64,000 nucleotides of DNA, taken from Flavobacteriales bacterium (GTDB taxonomy: Bacteria; Bacteroidota; Bacteroidia; Flavobacteriales_F; PHOS-HE28). The notes beneath the pieces were generated by a model. The model was not told the DNA's origin and made no database searches. It was given only the letters and a program-made list of their open reading frames with translations. Positions 48,535 to 56,790 of this stretch are shown here, one piece after another; the first letter of the stretch is position 1; every line of letters begins with the position of its first letter. The DNA lies in the NCBI GenBank assembly GCA_016710685.1, contig JADJVC010000002.1:434001-498000 (forward strand), read 5' to 3'. Position numbers and translations under genes: made by a program.

Positions 48535-50289
48535 ATGGAAGAGGAGCGCAAACTGATGAATCCGGCGGAGCTGGCGAAAGCCAGCCACATGAAGCCGGGC
48601 GATCCGCGCGTAGCCGTTTTGGCCGAGGTGAGCGGATTGAAGCGGCTGGAAAAATTCTACAACGAGATCCAGGTAGCGCCCGGCGAGGATTTCATCGCGG
48701 CGCTTTTCGCGCATCTGGACTTGCGGTTGGAAGTGGACGGGGATGAATTGGAACGCATTCCCACGGAAGGCGGATTGGCCATAGTTGCGAACCATCCGTA
48801 CGGTGCCATTGACGGATTGGCCATGCTGCACGTGCTTCGTGAGCGGCGGCCCGATCTGAAGGTGATGGCGAATTTCATGCTGCAACAATTGGAGCCGTTA
48901 CGCGACCGCTTCATCGGCGTAAACCCGTTTGAAGAACTCACTTCGCGCAGCAGCTTTCAGGGCATGCGGCAAGCACTTCAACAATTGGGAGAGGGCCATG
49001 CACTTGGCGTATTCCCGGCAGGGGAAGTGAGCAGCTACCGGAATGATCTGGATACAGTGGCTGACCCACGTTGGAAAGTGCCGGCGATCAAGCTGATTCA
49101 GCATGCTAAGGTTCCGGTAATTCCACTTTGGTTCGATGGTGCGAACAGCATGGTGTTCCAGATCTTGGGCATGGTACATCCGGGCTTGCGCACGTTGCAG
49201 CTGCCGCGCGAAATGCTGCGGATGCACGGCCGCACGGTGCGGTTGCGTATCGGCAAGCCCATTCCGGAAAAGGAATTGGCCCGCTTCACGTCCACGGAGG
49301 CGTTGGCGCGATACCTGCGTGCGAAAACGTATGCTTTAGGCAGTGGTGTATTGGTACGGCGCGAGCAGTTCAAGCCACTGCTGTTTCCGCGGAAGCAGAA
49401 AGAACTTGTAGCCCCGATTTCGTCGCATTCACTGGAACGGGACATTGCAGGCATCGCTGACCTTCAACTCAACACGCAGGGCGAATTCGACTTATACCTC
49501 GCGCCCAGCGGCAGGATCCCGGCGGTGCTGAAGGAGATAGGCCGCCTGCGCGAAGAAACATTCCGTGCTGTGGGGGAAGGCACCAACAAAGCGATCGACC
49601 TGGACGAATTTGACCACTACTACGACCACCTTTTCCTGTGGGACAGGGAAAAGAAACAAGTAGCCGGAGCTTATCGCGTAGGTGACGGAAAGCAGATCCT
49701 GGAGCGCTATGGCCGGCGCGGCTTTTACACGAACACACTGTTCAGGATGGGCAGGCCGATGGTTGAAGTGTTGGGGCAGAGTTTTGAGTTGGGCCGGTCG
49801 TTCATTTCCCCTGCGTACCAAAAGCACCGCTTGCCGCTGTTCATGCTATGGCGCGGCCTGATGCTGCACGTGATGTCGCACCCGGACCACCGCTACCTCA
49901 TCGGCCCGGTGAGCATCAGCGGCACATACAGCAAATTCTCACGCAGGCTCATCACCGAATTCGTCCACAAGTACCATTTTGATGAAGAAATGGCCAAGCA
50001 CGTAAAGCCGCGCAACCGTTTTCACATCGGCATCGACAAGGCCGACGGCGGTGCCTTGCTCGATGCTTCCGGCGAGGACATTAAGCGCTTGGACCAAGTG
50101 ATCGCAGACGCCGAAGAAAACGGCTGGTCAGTTCCTGTCCTGCTCAAGCGCTACCTCTCGTTGAATGCCAAGATCATCGGCTTCAACCGGGACCCGTCCT
50201 TCAATGATTCTTTGGACGGATTTGTGGTGCTGGACCTGAGCAAAGTGCCGCCGGAGACTATTGAAGGGTTGAAGAAGGGGATGGCGTGA
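48535..50289 (+). CDS. olsF: OlsF-like bifunctional ornithine-lipid acyltransferase
   Basis: The 584-residue protein joins an N-terminal PlsC-type O-acyltransferase domain (VANHPYGAIDGLAML near 84-98; GVFPAGEVSS; PLWFDGANS) to a C-terminal GNAT-type domain (IADLQLNTQGEFDLYLAPS; ETFRAVGEGTNKAIDLDEFDHYYDHLFLWDREKKQVAGAYRVG). This order matches the OlsF enzymes described from Serratia and Flavobacterium, which make ornithine lipids by acylating ornithine and then the lyso form. Hence it should make phosphorus-free aminolipids for the membrane. It has its own -7 box. The symbol is assigned by domain order; the exact amino acid used cannot be told. Confidence 0.75.
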   Translation: MEEERKLMNPAELAKASHMKPGDPRVAVLAEVSGLKRLEKFYNEIQVAPGEDFIAALFAHLDLRLEVDGDELERIPTEGGLAIVANHPYGAIDGLAMLHVLRERRPDLKVMANFMLQQLEPLRDRFIGVNPFEELTSRSSFQGMRQALQQLGEGHALGVFPAGEVSSYRNDLDTVADPRWKVPAIKLIQHAKVPVIPLWFDGANSMVFQILGMVHPGLRTLQLPREMLRMHGRTVRLRIGKPIPEKELARFTSTEALARYLRAKTYALGSGVLVRREQFKPLLFPRKQKELVAPISSHSLERDIAGIADLQLNTQGEFDLYLAPSGRIPAVLKEIGRLREETFRAVGEGTNKAIDLDEFDHYYDHLFLWDREKKQVAGAYRVGDGKQILERYGRRGFYTNTLFRMGRPMVEVLGQSFELGRSFISPAYQKHRLPLFMLWRGLMLHVMSHPDHRYLIGPVSISGTYSKFSRRLITEFVHKYHFDEEMAKHVKPRNRFHIGIDKADGGALLDASGEDIKRLDQVIADAEENGWSVPVLLKRYLSLNAKIIGFNRDPSFNDSLDGFVVLDLSKVPPETIEGLKKGMA

Positions 50290-50316
50290 ACGAAGCGCCC
50301 GGTCCGGAACATGGCC

Positions 50317-50352
50317 CATTATTTATGGTGCAACTCCTCACCATAAATGATG
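50317..50352. terminator. Long hairpin between olsF and the T9SS gene
   Basis: CATTATTTATGGTG (50317-50330) pairs with CACCATAAATGATG (50339-50352), a 14-bp stem with one mismatch and an 8-base loop. It lies between converging genes; no T-run follows, so it may be a bidirectional terminator of a weaker type or an RNA-stabilising element. Confidence 0.45.
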
Positions 50353-50417
50353 TAGTGGGGATTCTGGGCCAGTATTGCACGTGGCCATTCAAGGGTTTAT
50401 GACGAAATGCTCCAAGG

Positions 50418-51065
50418 TCAGAACACAACAACGCGTCCGGTCACTTCTTTACCGCCGTCGGGCATCGTTACGAAATAGGTTCCTGGTGGCACAGTGGAAA
50501 TATCGACCGGACCTTCAGCTGCGGAACGGTGCAACACTGTGCGGCCGGTCATGTCCCGAATGACAACTGTTTTATTGGCGGCCCCGGAGATGTTCAGGGT
50601 GCCATTTGCCGGATTGGGGTAGTAGGCGGGCCGGTCCGCGGAAATGGTCTGGTCGATTCCCGCCGCAATGTCACAGCCTCCCACAGGGGCACTGGCATAG
50701 CCATACGTCACTTCCGTGCAGACTGTTGGATAGGTGTTTGATCCATTGTCCACAACGGTGGTGGAGTTATCGTAAACCACAATGTTGTTGAAGGCATTAG
50801 ATGTCAACGTTACATCGCAATTGGGCTTGAAGCTGTAATTGCCAAGACCACCGCTGATCGTTACGTTGCAATCGGATTCTACCCATGCGAATGTGAAATC
50901 AGAGAATTCCACAGTAACACCGGAGCAGACCCAATAAGATCCGTTAGGTAGGACGGTATCTTGCGTTATTGGAATCAAGCCAGGGCCAAGGTCATGGGAA
51001 CATTCTTGGGCATGCGTTGATAGCGCGAAAAGCAAGGACAGGGACAAAGCGTAAAAGGTCGTCAT
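50418..51065 (-). CDS. Small T9SS-secreted protein
   Basis: The 215-residue protein begins MTTFYALSLSLLFALSTHAQ (signal peptide). The mature part is a compact beta-rich domain with several Cys (PNGSYWVCSGVTVEFSDF; NYSFKPNCDVTLTS; STTVVDNGSNTYPTVCTEVTYGYASA), resembling parallel-beta/right-handed-helix proteins. The last ~75 residues form a T9SS sorting domain (YYPNPANGTLNISG ... PPGTYFVTMPDGGKEVTGRVVVF). Function is unknown. Start 51065 is chosen for the signal peptide. It converges with the OlsF-like gene. Confidence 0.8.
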   Translation of the reverse strand: MTTFYALSLSLLFALSTHAQECSHDLGPGLIPITQDTVLPNGSYWVCSGVTVEFSDFTFAWVESDCNVTISGGLGNYSFKPNCDVTLTSNAFNNIVVYDNSTTVVDNGSNTYPTVCTEVTYGYASAPVGGCDIAAGIDQTISADRPAYYPNPANGTLNISGAANKTVVIRDMTGRTVLHRSAAEGPVDISTVPPGTYFVTMPDGGKEVTGRVVVF

Positions 51066-51191
51066 GTTTTGTGGGTGTTGATCTTGATTCGGCCGCAAGC
51101 TATCCGGTACGCTGTCCATAGGGAACCCCCCAAAACGGGGGAGTCCGTAGAACTGACCAAGTCCGCAAATGCACTGGAAGGTGCGGATTCG

Positions 51192-51859
51192 CTACGCTAA
51201 TGGAGATTTCCACGCCACAATCGCCTTGTCATCACTTCCGGTAAGCAGGTAGTCGCCATCTAGCCAAAGCACCACGTTCACTGAATAGCCATGGCCACCT
51301 GCGCTGCGGTCCAGTTTGCTCAAACGGTTGAAGCTATTGCCATCCCAGCTTTTGGCGGATTTATCCCGGCTGGCGGTGGCGCAGCGGGTTCCATCAGGGC
51401 TGAACGCGATGGAGTAGATGGTGTCCTTGTGCGCGGGGAAAGCATGCAATTGCTCGAAGCCCGCGTCCGTGCGCCACAGGCGGAGGTGCCCATCTTTTCC
51501 GCCACTCACGAGCACAGGTTTTTCGGATCGGGCAATTCCTGAATAGCGAAGATGCCCTTCACATGGGCGCGTTCGAGTTGCATCTCTTTCCTCGTGGCCA
51601 AATCCACCACATGCAGTCCGCCGTCCTCGTCGCCGATGTAAAGTAGCTCTTTACCCGCCCGGTGCATTGCGAAGATGGCGCGGCCCACACGGGCTTCCGT
51701 AATGCCGTTCTCCGGATCGTTCAGGTTCCAACGCACCACGGAACCATCGCCACTGGCGCTGAGGAAACTGCCGGGCTGTGGCGCTGTGCATAGCGCATAC
51801 ACAGGTCCTTTGTGCCCGGTGAAGCGGAAGTTGATGGGAAAGGAATTGGCGAGGGCCAT
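51192..51859 (-). pseudogene. WD40 repeat protein with a frameshift
   Basis: The first frame starts MALANSFPINFRFTGHKGPVYALC and continues through repeats (SFLSASGDGSVVRWNLNDP; ELLYIGDEDGGLHVVDLATRKE) to a stop after LPDPKNLCS. At 51516-51524 there is a run of five A on the coding strand; restoring a sixth joins it to the second frame, PVLVSGGKDGHLRLWRTDAGF, SIAFSPDGTRCATASRDKSAKSWD and NVVLWLDGDYLLTGSDDKAIVAWKS. The joined ~220-residue protein has five WD40-like blades and looks whole. A homopolymer error in sequencing or a real mutation are both possible. WD40 proteins act as scaffolds; partner unknown. Confidence 0.8.
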
Positions 51860-52007
51860 GGCGCAAGTTATTTCAAGCATGATCAAGGTCCAGTAACAAA
51901 ACTCAGTTTCATCCGTCCCACCATCAACACCACCGTGCGACCGCTTATGTGATCCAGCACATGGCGCAGCATATCTGTTGCATCTTGCCACCGAAAATCT
52001 CAATTCC

Positions 52008-52898
52008 ATGGACCTCGTCATAGAAGGACTCAGCAAGACCTACGGCAACGGCGTAAAGGCGCTGGACAACGTAAGCCTCACAATTCCAAAGGGCATGTTC
52101 GGCCTGCTGGGCCCCAACGGCGCGGGCAAAAGTTCGTTGATGCGCATTTTGGCCACTTTGCAGGAAGCAGACGCGGGCAGCGTGATGCTCGGCGACATCG
52201 ACGTGTTGAAGCAGAAGGACGAAGTCCGGCGCACGCTGGGCTATCTGCCGCAAGAGTTCGGGGTGTACCCGAAAGTGAGCGCTTACGAAATGCTGGACCA
52301 CATCGCTTTGTTGAAAGGCGTAACGGCCAAGGGCGAGCGCAAAGGATTGGTGGAGGCACTGCTGCAGCGTGTGAATTTGTGGGACCAACGCAAACGACGG
52401 CTAAGCGGTTTCAGTGGTGGCATGAAGCAGCGCTTCGGCATAGCCCAAAGTCTGATCGGTGAACCGAAGCTCATCATAGTGGATGAACCTACCGCAGGCC
52501 TGGACCCCGGAGAGCGCAACCGCTTCTACAACCTGCTCACCGAGATCGGAGAGAACGTGGGGGTGATCCTCAGCACGCACATCGTGCAGGACGTGAAAGA
52601 ACTGTGCGGCAACATGGCCATCATCAACAAAGGCAAGTTGCTTTATGCCGGTCCGCCGGACGAATCCTTAAAAGGCATCGAAGGGAAAGTGTGGGAAAAG
52701 CACATCGCCAAGAACGAGCTGGACGGCTACGCGGCCACAGGCAAGCTCATCAGCAACCGCTTGGTGGCGGGCAGGCCGGTCATCCACATCCTCAGTGATG
52801 AACGGCCCGGCGAGGGTTTCACAAGTGCCGAGCCCGGGTTGGAAGACGTTTTCTTCGGGGCCATCAGCCGCAGCAACGCTGAATCTGCCGCACAATGA
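52008..52898 (+). CDS. ABC transporter ATP-binding protein
   Basis: The 296-residue protein is a complete nucleotide-binding subunit: Walker A GPNGAGKS (35-42), Q-loop LPQEFGVYP, signature LSGFSGGMKQRFGIAQ, Walker B LIIVDEPTAGLD and H-loop LSTHIVQ. The C-terminal extension is typical of exporters of the CcmA/DrrA class. It overlaps the permease-peptidase gene by four bases (ATGA), so they form one transporter. Start is ATG at 52008. Confidence 0.92.
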   Translation: MDLVIEGLSKTYGNGVKALDNVSLTIPKGMFGLLGPNGAGKSSLMRILATLQEADAGSVMLGDIDVLKQKDEVRRTLGYLPQEFGVYPKVSAYEMLDHIALLKGVTAKGERKGLVEALLQRVNLWDQRKRRLSGFSGGMKQRFGIAQSLIGEPKLIIVDEPTAGLDPGERNRFYNLLTEIGENVGVILSTHIVQDVKELCGNMAIINKGKLLYAGPPDESLKGIEGKVWEKHIAKNELDGYAATGKLISNRLVAGRPVIHILSDERPGEGFTSAEPGLEDVFFGAISRSNAESAAQ

Positions 52899-55800
52899 CG
52901 CGCCGCTTCTTCCTTTTCGAAGTGCGCTATTGGCTGCGGCAGCCCATGGTATATATTTTCTTTTTGATCGTTGCACTGCTGCCGTTCTTCGCCACGGTGT
53001 CGCCGTTCGTTAGCATAGGTGGCGGCTCCGGAAACGTGTACAAAAACGCGCCATCGGTGGTGTACCAGTGGTACGGTGCCATGTCGTTCATCGCCATCCT
53101 TATGGTAACTGCCTTTGTGAACAGCACGGCGATCCGGGATTTCACGAGCAACACCTCGCAGATCGTCTTCTCCACCCCGGTGCAGAAGCGGAGTTATCTC
53201 GTGGGCAAATTCTTAGGAAGCACGTTCATTGCAGCGCTGCCGGTACTCGGTGTTTCACTTGGAATTGTGCTGGGCAGTTGGTGGCCCTCGGTAGATCCTT
53301 TGCGCTTAGGACCAAACTTGTTGTTGCCGCATTTACAGGCCTTCCTGATTATCGCAGTGCCGAACATTATTTTTTCAGCGGCCATCATTTTCGCGGTGGC
53401 CGTGCTGATGCGCTCCACCATGGCCTCGTTCATCGCGGCCATTGCGCTGTTTGTGGGCTACTCCATCGCGGGCAGCTTCATGAGCGACATCTCCAATGAA
53501 ACACTGGGCGCCTTGGTTGATCCCTTCGGCAGTGCCGCCATCGACCTGCTCACCAAGTATTGGAGCGTGCAGGAAAAGAACACGCAGCTGTTGCCCATGG
53601 GTGGGGTGCTGCTGTGGAACCGGATGATCTGGATAGCGGTGGCAGTGGGCATTTTCCTCATCGGCTATTTCCGTTTCAGCTTCACGGACAAGGCGCAAAA
53701 GGCGAAAGTGCAGGAGCCGGACGCGCCGGCAGCCACGGCTTTTTCCGGTGTGGCACTTCCTTCCGTCAGCCGTCATTTCGGCGCGAAGGCGGCCCGGATG
53801 CAGTTCCGCTCGCTCTTCGTGCGCGACTTCCTTGGTATGCTGAAGAGCACGCCGTTCATCATTATCATGACGTTGGGGCTGGTGCAGATGATCACCGCGC
53901 TCACCTTCGTCACCAGCATGTACGGCAACACCACTTACCCGGTGACCTACAACGTGGTGGACGTGTTGCGCGGAAGCATTTCGTTCTACATGCTCATCAT
54001 CGTGGCCTTCTACGCGGGGCAGTTGGTGTGGAAAGAACGCGACCCGAAGATCGACGGCATCGTGGATGCTTTGCCGATGGCCACGCGCACCAACTTGTTG
54101 GCCAAAGTCTCCGCGTTGGTGGCACTGGTTTTCGTAGTACACGTGATCGCCGCGTTGGCCGGCATGGCCACGCAGCTGCTGCACGGTTACACACGCTTGC
54201 AGCCGGCCGTGTACCTCGGCTACTTCGTCTTAGCCGGCACGTTGGCTTTCGGTTTTTGGGCAGTGTTGGCGATCCTGGTACATGTGCTGGTGAACAACAA
54301 ATACATGGGCTACTTCGTGTTCATTCTGGTGTTCGTGCTTAACCTTTTTGCATGGAGCGCATTGAACGTGGAGTCGAACTTGGTTGCGTTGAATGGCACG
54401 TCCGGCCTTACGTATTCGGACATGAACGGGTACGGGCCATTCCTGAAAGGCTGGCTGTTTTTCAAAAGTTATTGGACCGTGTTTGGGGTCTTGTTGCTAT
54501 ACAAGGCATACGCGTGGTATGTGCGCGGTAACGAGACCAACTGGCGTTGGCGCTTGCGCACGGCGATGCAACGCGTAGGCCGGTCCTGGGCGGTAGCGGC
54601 TATTCTGGGCGTGGCGTTCGTGCTGTTGGCGGGCTTCGGCTACTACAATACCAAAGTGCTGAACACCTACAAGTCGGCGGAGGAGCAGGAGAAACTGCAA
54701 GCGCGCTACGAGAAGGATTACAAGAAGTACCGGCAAATGCCGCAACCGCATTTTACGGACCTGTCGTATTTCATCGACATGGACCCGGAAGCACGCGCGC
54801 TCAAGTACACCGTGGACATCAAACTGCGGAACAAGGACAACGTGGCGATCGACACGCTTTATTTCAACGTGCCGCACCGCATGGATGTCAAGATCGACAT
54901 CGCAGGGGCGGAGCTGGTGTTGAACGATGAGGCCCTGGACCAACGGATGTACCGTTTGGCAACGCCGCTGGCCCCCGGTGCCGAGTTGGCACTGAAGGTT
55001 TCCGGCGGCTGGCAGGCAAAGGGGATTCCGAACGAAGTGGAGTTCACCGGCCTGGTAGATAATGGATCTTTTTTCAATAACATGGACCTCATCCCGAGCA
55101 TAGGGTACGATCCGAGCGGTGAGTTGCAAGACAAGGAAAAGCGGCGCAAATACGAACTGCCGCCGAACGAGCGGATGCCCAAGCTCACCGATGACCCCAA
55201 GCATCGCATGGACAACTACCTCTTGCGTTACAGCGATTGGGTCAACGTGCGCACTACCATTGGCACCGCTGCGGACCAGGTCGCGGTTGCGCCGGGCAGC
55301 TTGAAGAAGGAATGGACCGAAGGCGGGAAGCACTGGTTCACATACGAGCTGGACTACACGGCGCTGAATTTCTACTCGTTCCTGAGCGCCCGATACGAGG
55401 TGTCACGCGAAATATGGAAGGATCCGCGCGGCAAAGAACCGGACGTTTCGCTTGAGGTGTATTACCAGAAGGAGCACGGGGTGAACGTGCCGCGGATGCT
55501 GAACTCCTTCCACAAGTCGCTGGATTACTACACCGCGAATTTCGGTCCTTACCGGCAGAAACAGGCGCGCATCATCGAGTTCCCCCGGTATGCCTCGTTC
55601 GCACAAGCGTTTCCGGGCACTATGCCGTACAGCGAAAGCATCGGCTTCATCACCGACCTCACGGCCAAGGAGGACATCGACATGGTGTTCTACGTGGTAG
55701 CGCACGAGACCGGTCACCAATGGTGGGCGCATCAGGTGATGGGTGCAGCCATGCAGGGCAGTACGCTGTTGAGCGAAAGCATGTCCCAATACGCCGCGCT

Positions 55801-56497
55801 GATGGTGATGGAGAAGGAATACGGAACGGGAAAAATGCGCAAGTTCCTGAAGTACGAAGGTGATAAATACCAGAACGCGCGCGGCTCCGAGGCCATCGGC
55901 GAGCGGCCGTTGTTGACAGTGGAGAACCAAGGCTACATCCACTATAACAAGGCCAGCGTGATGCTGTACAACCTGCGTTCGTACCTCGGTGAGGACACGC
56001 TGAACAAGGCGTTCAAGTCCTTGGTGGATTCGTTCGGCTATGCCGAACCACCATGGCCCACCTCATTGGATTGGTACAGGGCAGTGAAAAAAGTAACGCC
56101 GGACAGCTTGAACTATCTGCTGGAAGACAACATCAAGTACATCACACTTTACGACAACAAGGTGGAGGAGGCCAAGGCCGTGATGAACCCCGACAGCTCA
56201 TGGACCGTCACCATGAAGATGAGCCTGGAAAAGGTGCATGCGGATTCTTTGGGCGTGGAAACGGAAGTGCCCATGGCCGACTGGCTGGACATCTCCGTGG
56301 AGCGCTGGCCCTCTTTTGGAAAAGACAAGGACCTGAACGATGTTCCCTTGGTACAACAGCGGATGAAGCTGACTACCGGGGAGCATGAGCTCACGTTCCA
56401 TGTGGCCAGTAAGCCTTCGGCTGTCAACATCGACCCGGACCACTTGTTCTTCGATCGGCACCCGGACGACAACCGGTTGAAGGTGGAGATGAAGTAG
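52895..56497 (+). CDS. ABC permease fused to an M1-family aminopeptidase
   Basis: The 1200-residue protein has two ABC-2 permease halves: helices from about 18 to 260 and about 320 to 590. A periplasmic M1 metallopeptidase domain follows. In it, VVAHETGHQWWAHQ (zinc motif HETGH, residues 937-941) is intact, and SESMSQYAALMVMEKEYG supplies the second Glu ligand. The arrangement couples export with peptide trimming at the outer face, or moves peptides or lipids while a peptidase works at the exit. The transported molecule is unknown. The ATP-binding subunit is the overlapping upstream gene. Length and domain order match Bacteroidota homologues. Confidence 0.9.
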   Translation: MTRRFFLFEVRYWLRQPMVYIFFLIVALLPFFATVSPFVSIGGGSGNVYKNAPSVVYQWYGAMSFIAILMVTAFVNSTAIRDFTSNTSQIVFSTPVQKRSYLVGKFLGSTFIAALPVLGVSLGIVLGSWWPSVDPLRLGPNLLLPHLQAFLIIAVPNIIFSAAIIFAVAVLMRSTMASFIAAIALFVGYSIAGSFMSDISNETLGALVDPFGSAAIDLLTKYWSVQEKNTQLLPMGGVLLWNRMIWIAVAVGIFLIGYFRFSFTDKAQKAKVQEPDAPAATAFSGVALPSVSRHFGAKAARMQFRSLFVRDFLGMLKSTPFIIIMTLGLVQMITALTFVTSMYGNTTYPVTYNVVDVLRGSISFYMLIIVAFYAGQLVWKERDPKIDGIVDALPMATRTNLLAKVSALVALVFVVHVIAALAGMATQLLHGYTRLQPAVYLGYFVLAGTLAFGFWAVLAILVHVLVNNKYMGYFVFILVFVLNLFAWSALNVESNLVALNGTSGLTYSDMNGYGPFLKGWLFFKSYWTVFGVLLLYKAYAWYVRGNETNWRWRLRTAMQRVGRSWAVAAILGVAFVLLAGFGYYNTKVLNTYKSAEEQEKLQARYEKDYKKYRQMPQPHFTDLSYFIDMDPEARALKYTVDIKLRNKDNVAIDTLYFNVPHRMDVKIDIAGAELVLNDEALDQRMYRLATPLAPGAELALKVSGGWQAKGIPNEVEFTGLVDNGSFFNNMDLIPSIGYDPSGELQDKEKRRKYELPPNERMPKLTDDPKHRMDNYLLRYSDWVNVRTTIGTAADQVAVAPGSLKKEWTEGGKHWFTYELDYTALNFYSFLSARYEVSREIWKDPRGKEPDVSLEVYYQKEHGVNVPRMLNSFHKSLDYYTANFGPYRQKQARIIEFPRYASFAQAFPGTMPYSESIGFITDLTAKEDIDMVFYVVAHETGHQWWAHQVMGAAMQGSTLLSESMSQYAALMVMEKEYGTGKMRKFLKYEGDKYQNARGSEAIGERPLLTVENQGYIHYNKASVMLYNLRSYLGEDTLNKAFKSLVDSFGYAEPPWPTSLDWYRAVKKVTPDSLNYLLEDNIKYITLYDNKVEEAKAVMNPDSSWTVTMKMSLEKVHADSLGVETEVPMADWLDISVERWPSFGKDKDLNDVPLVQQRMKLTTGEHELTFHVASKPSAVNIDPDHLFFDRHPDDNRLKVEMK

Positions 56498-56626
56498 CGC
56501 AGTAGAGAGTTTTATCCAGTCTGCGAGGAGGAACGACGAAGCATCTGGGGGGTACGTATCGGGGCGAAGCGTCTTTGATTTGAATCCAAGGTGGTTAAAA
56601 GGGCGCTTCGTTCTCGCGAACAGGGG

Positions 56627-56655
56627 ACGGCAGTGGCAGTCGGCAGGCGCAGTGG
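56627..56655. repeat. GCAGTC-type dispersed repeat
   Basis: GACGGCAGTGGCAGTCGGCAGG lies in a gene-free gap (56498-56783) and repeats the pattern of 701-760 and 26995-27040. Confidence 0.45.
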
Positions 56656-56738
56656 TGAGGCCAGAAATCGCTCCATCACATCCCTTCGCGATGACAAAAC
56701 GGATTGCATAAAGGCCCCGTAAACACTTGGGACAGGAT

Positions 56739-56790
56739 TCTATAAGTAGCCAAATGTGGGTATAATATCCCATATTTGGCTACTTATAGA
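56739..56790. repeat. Long inverted repeat at the 3' end of the ATPase gene
   Basis: Arms 56739-56760 and 56769-56790 form a 22-bp stem with one mismatch and the loop TATAATAT. Each arm contains TATAAGTAGCCAAA (56741-56754 on plus, 56775-56788 on minus). The ATPase stop codon TAA (56784-56786) lies inside the right arm. The same core recurs before the gene at 58212-58259. Confidence 0.85.

Noticed and set aside
53375..54184. A 269-codon open frame on the minus strand, rich in His and Arg
   Set aside because: It is the shadow of the ABC permease coding strand; composition is not protein-like.
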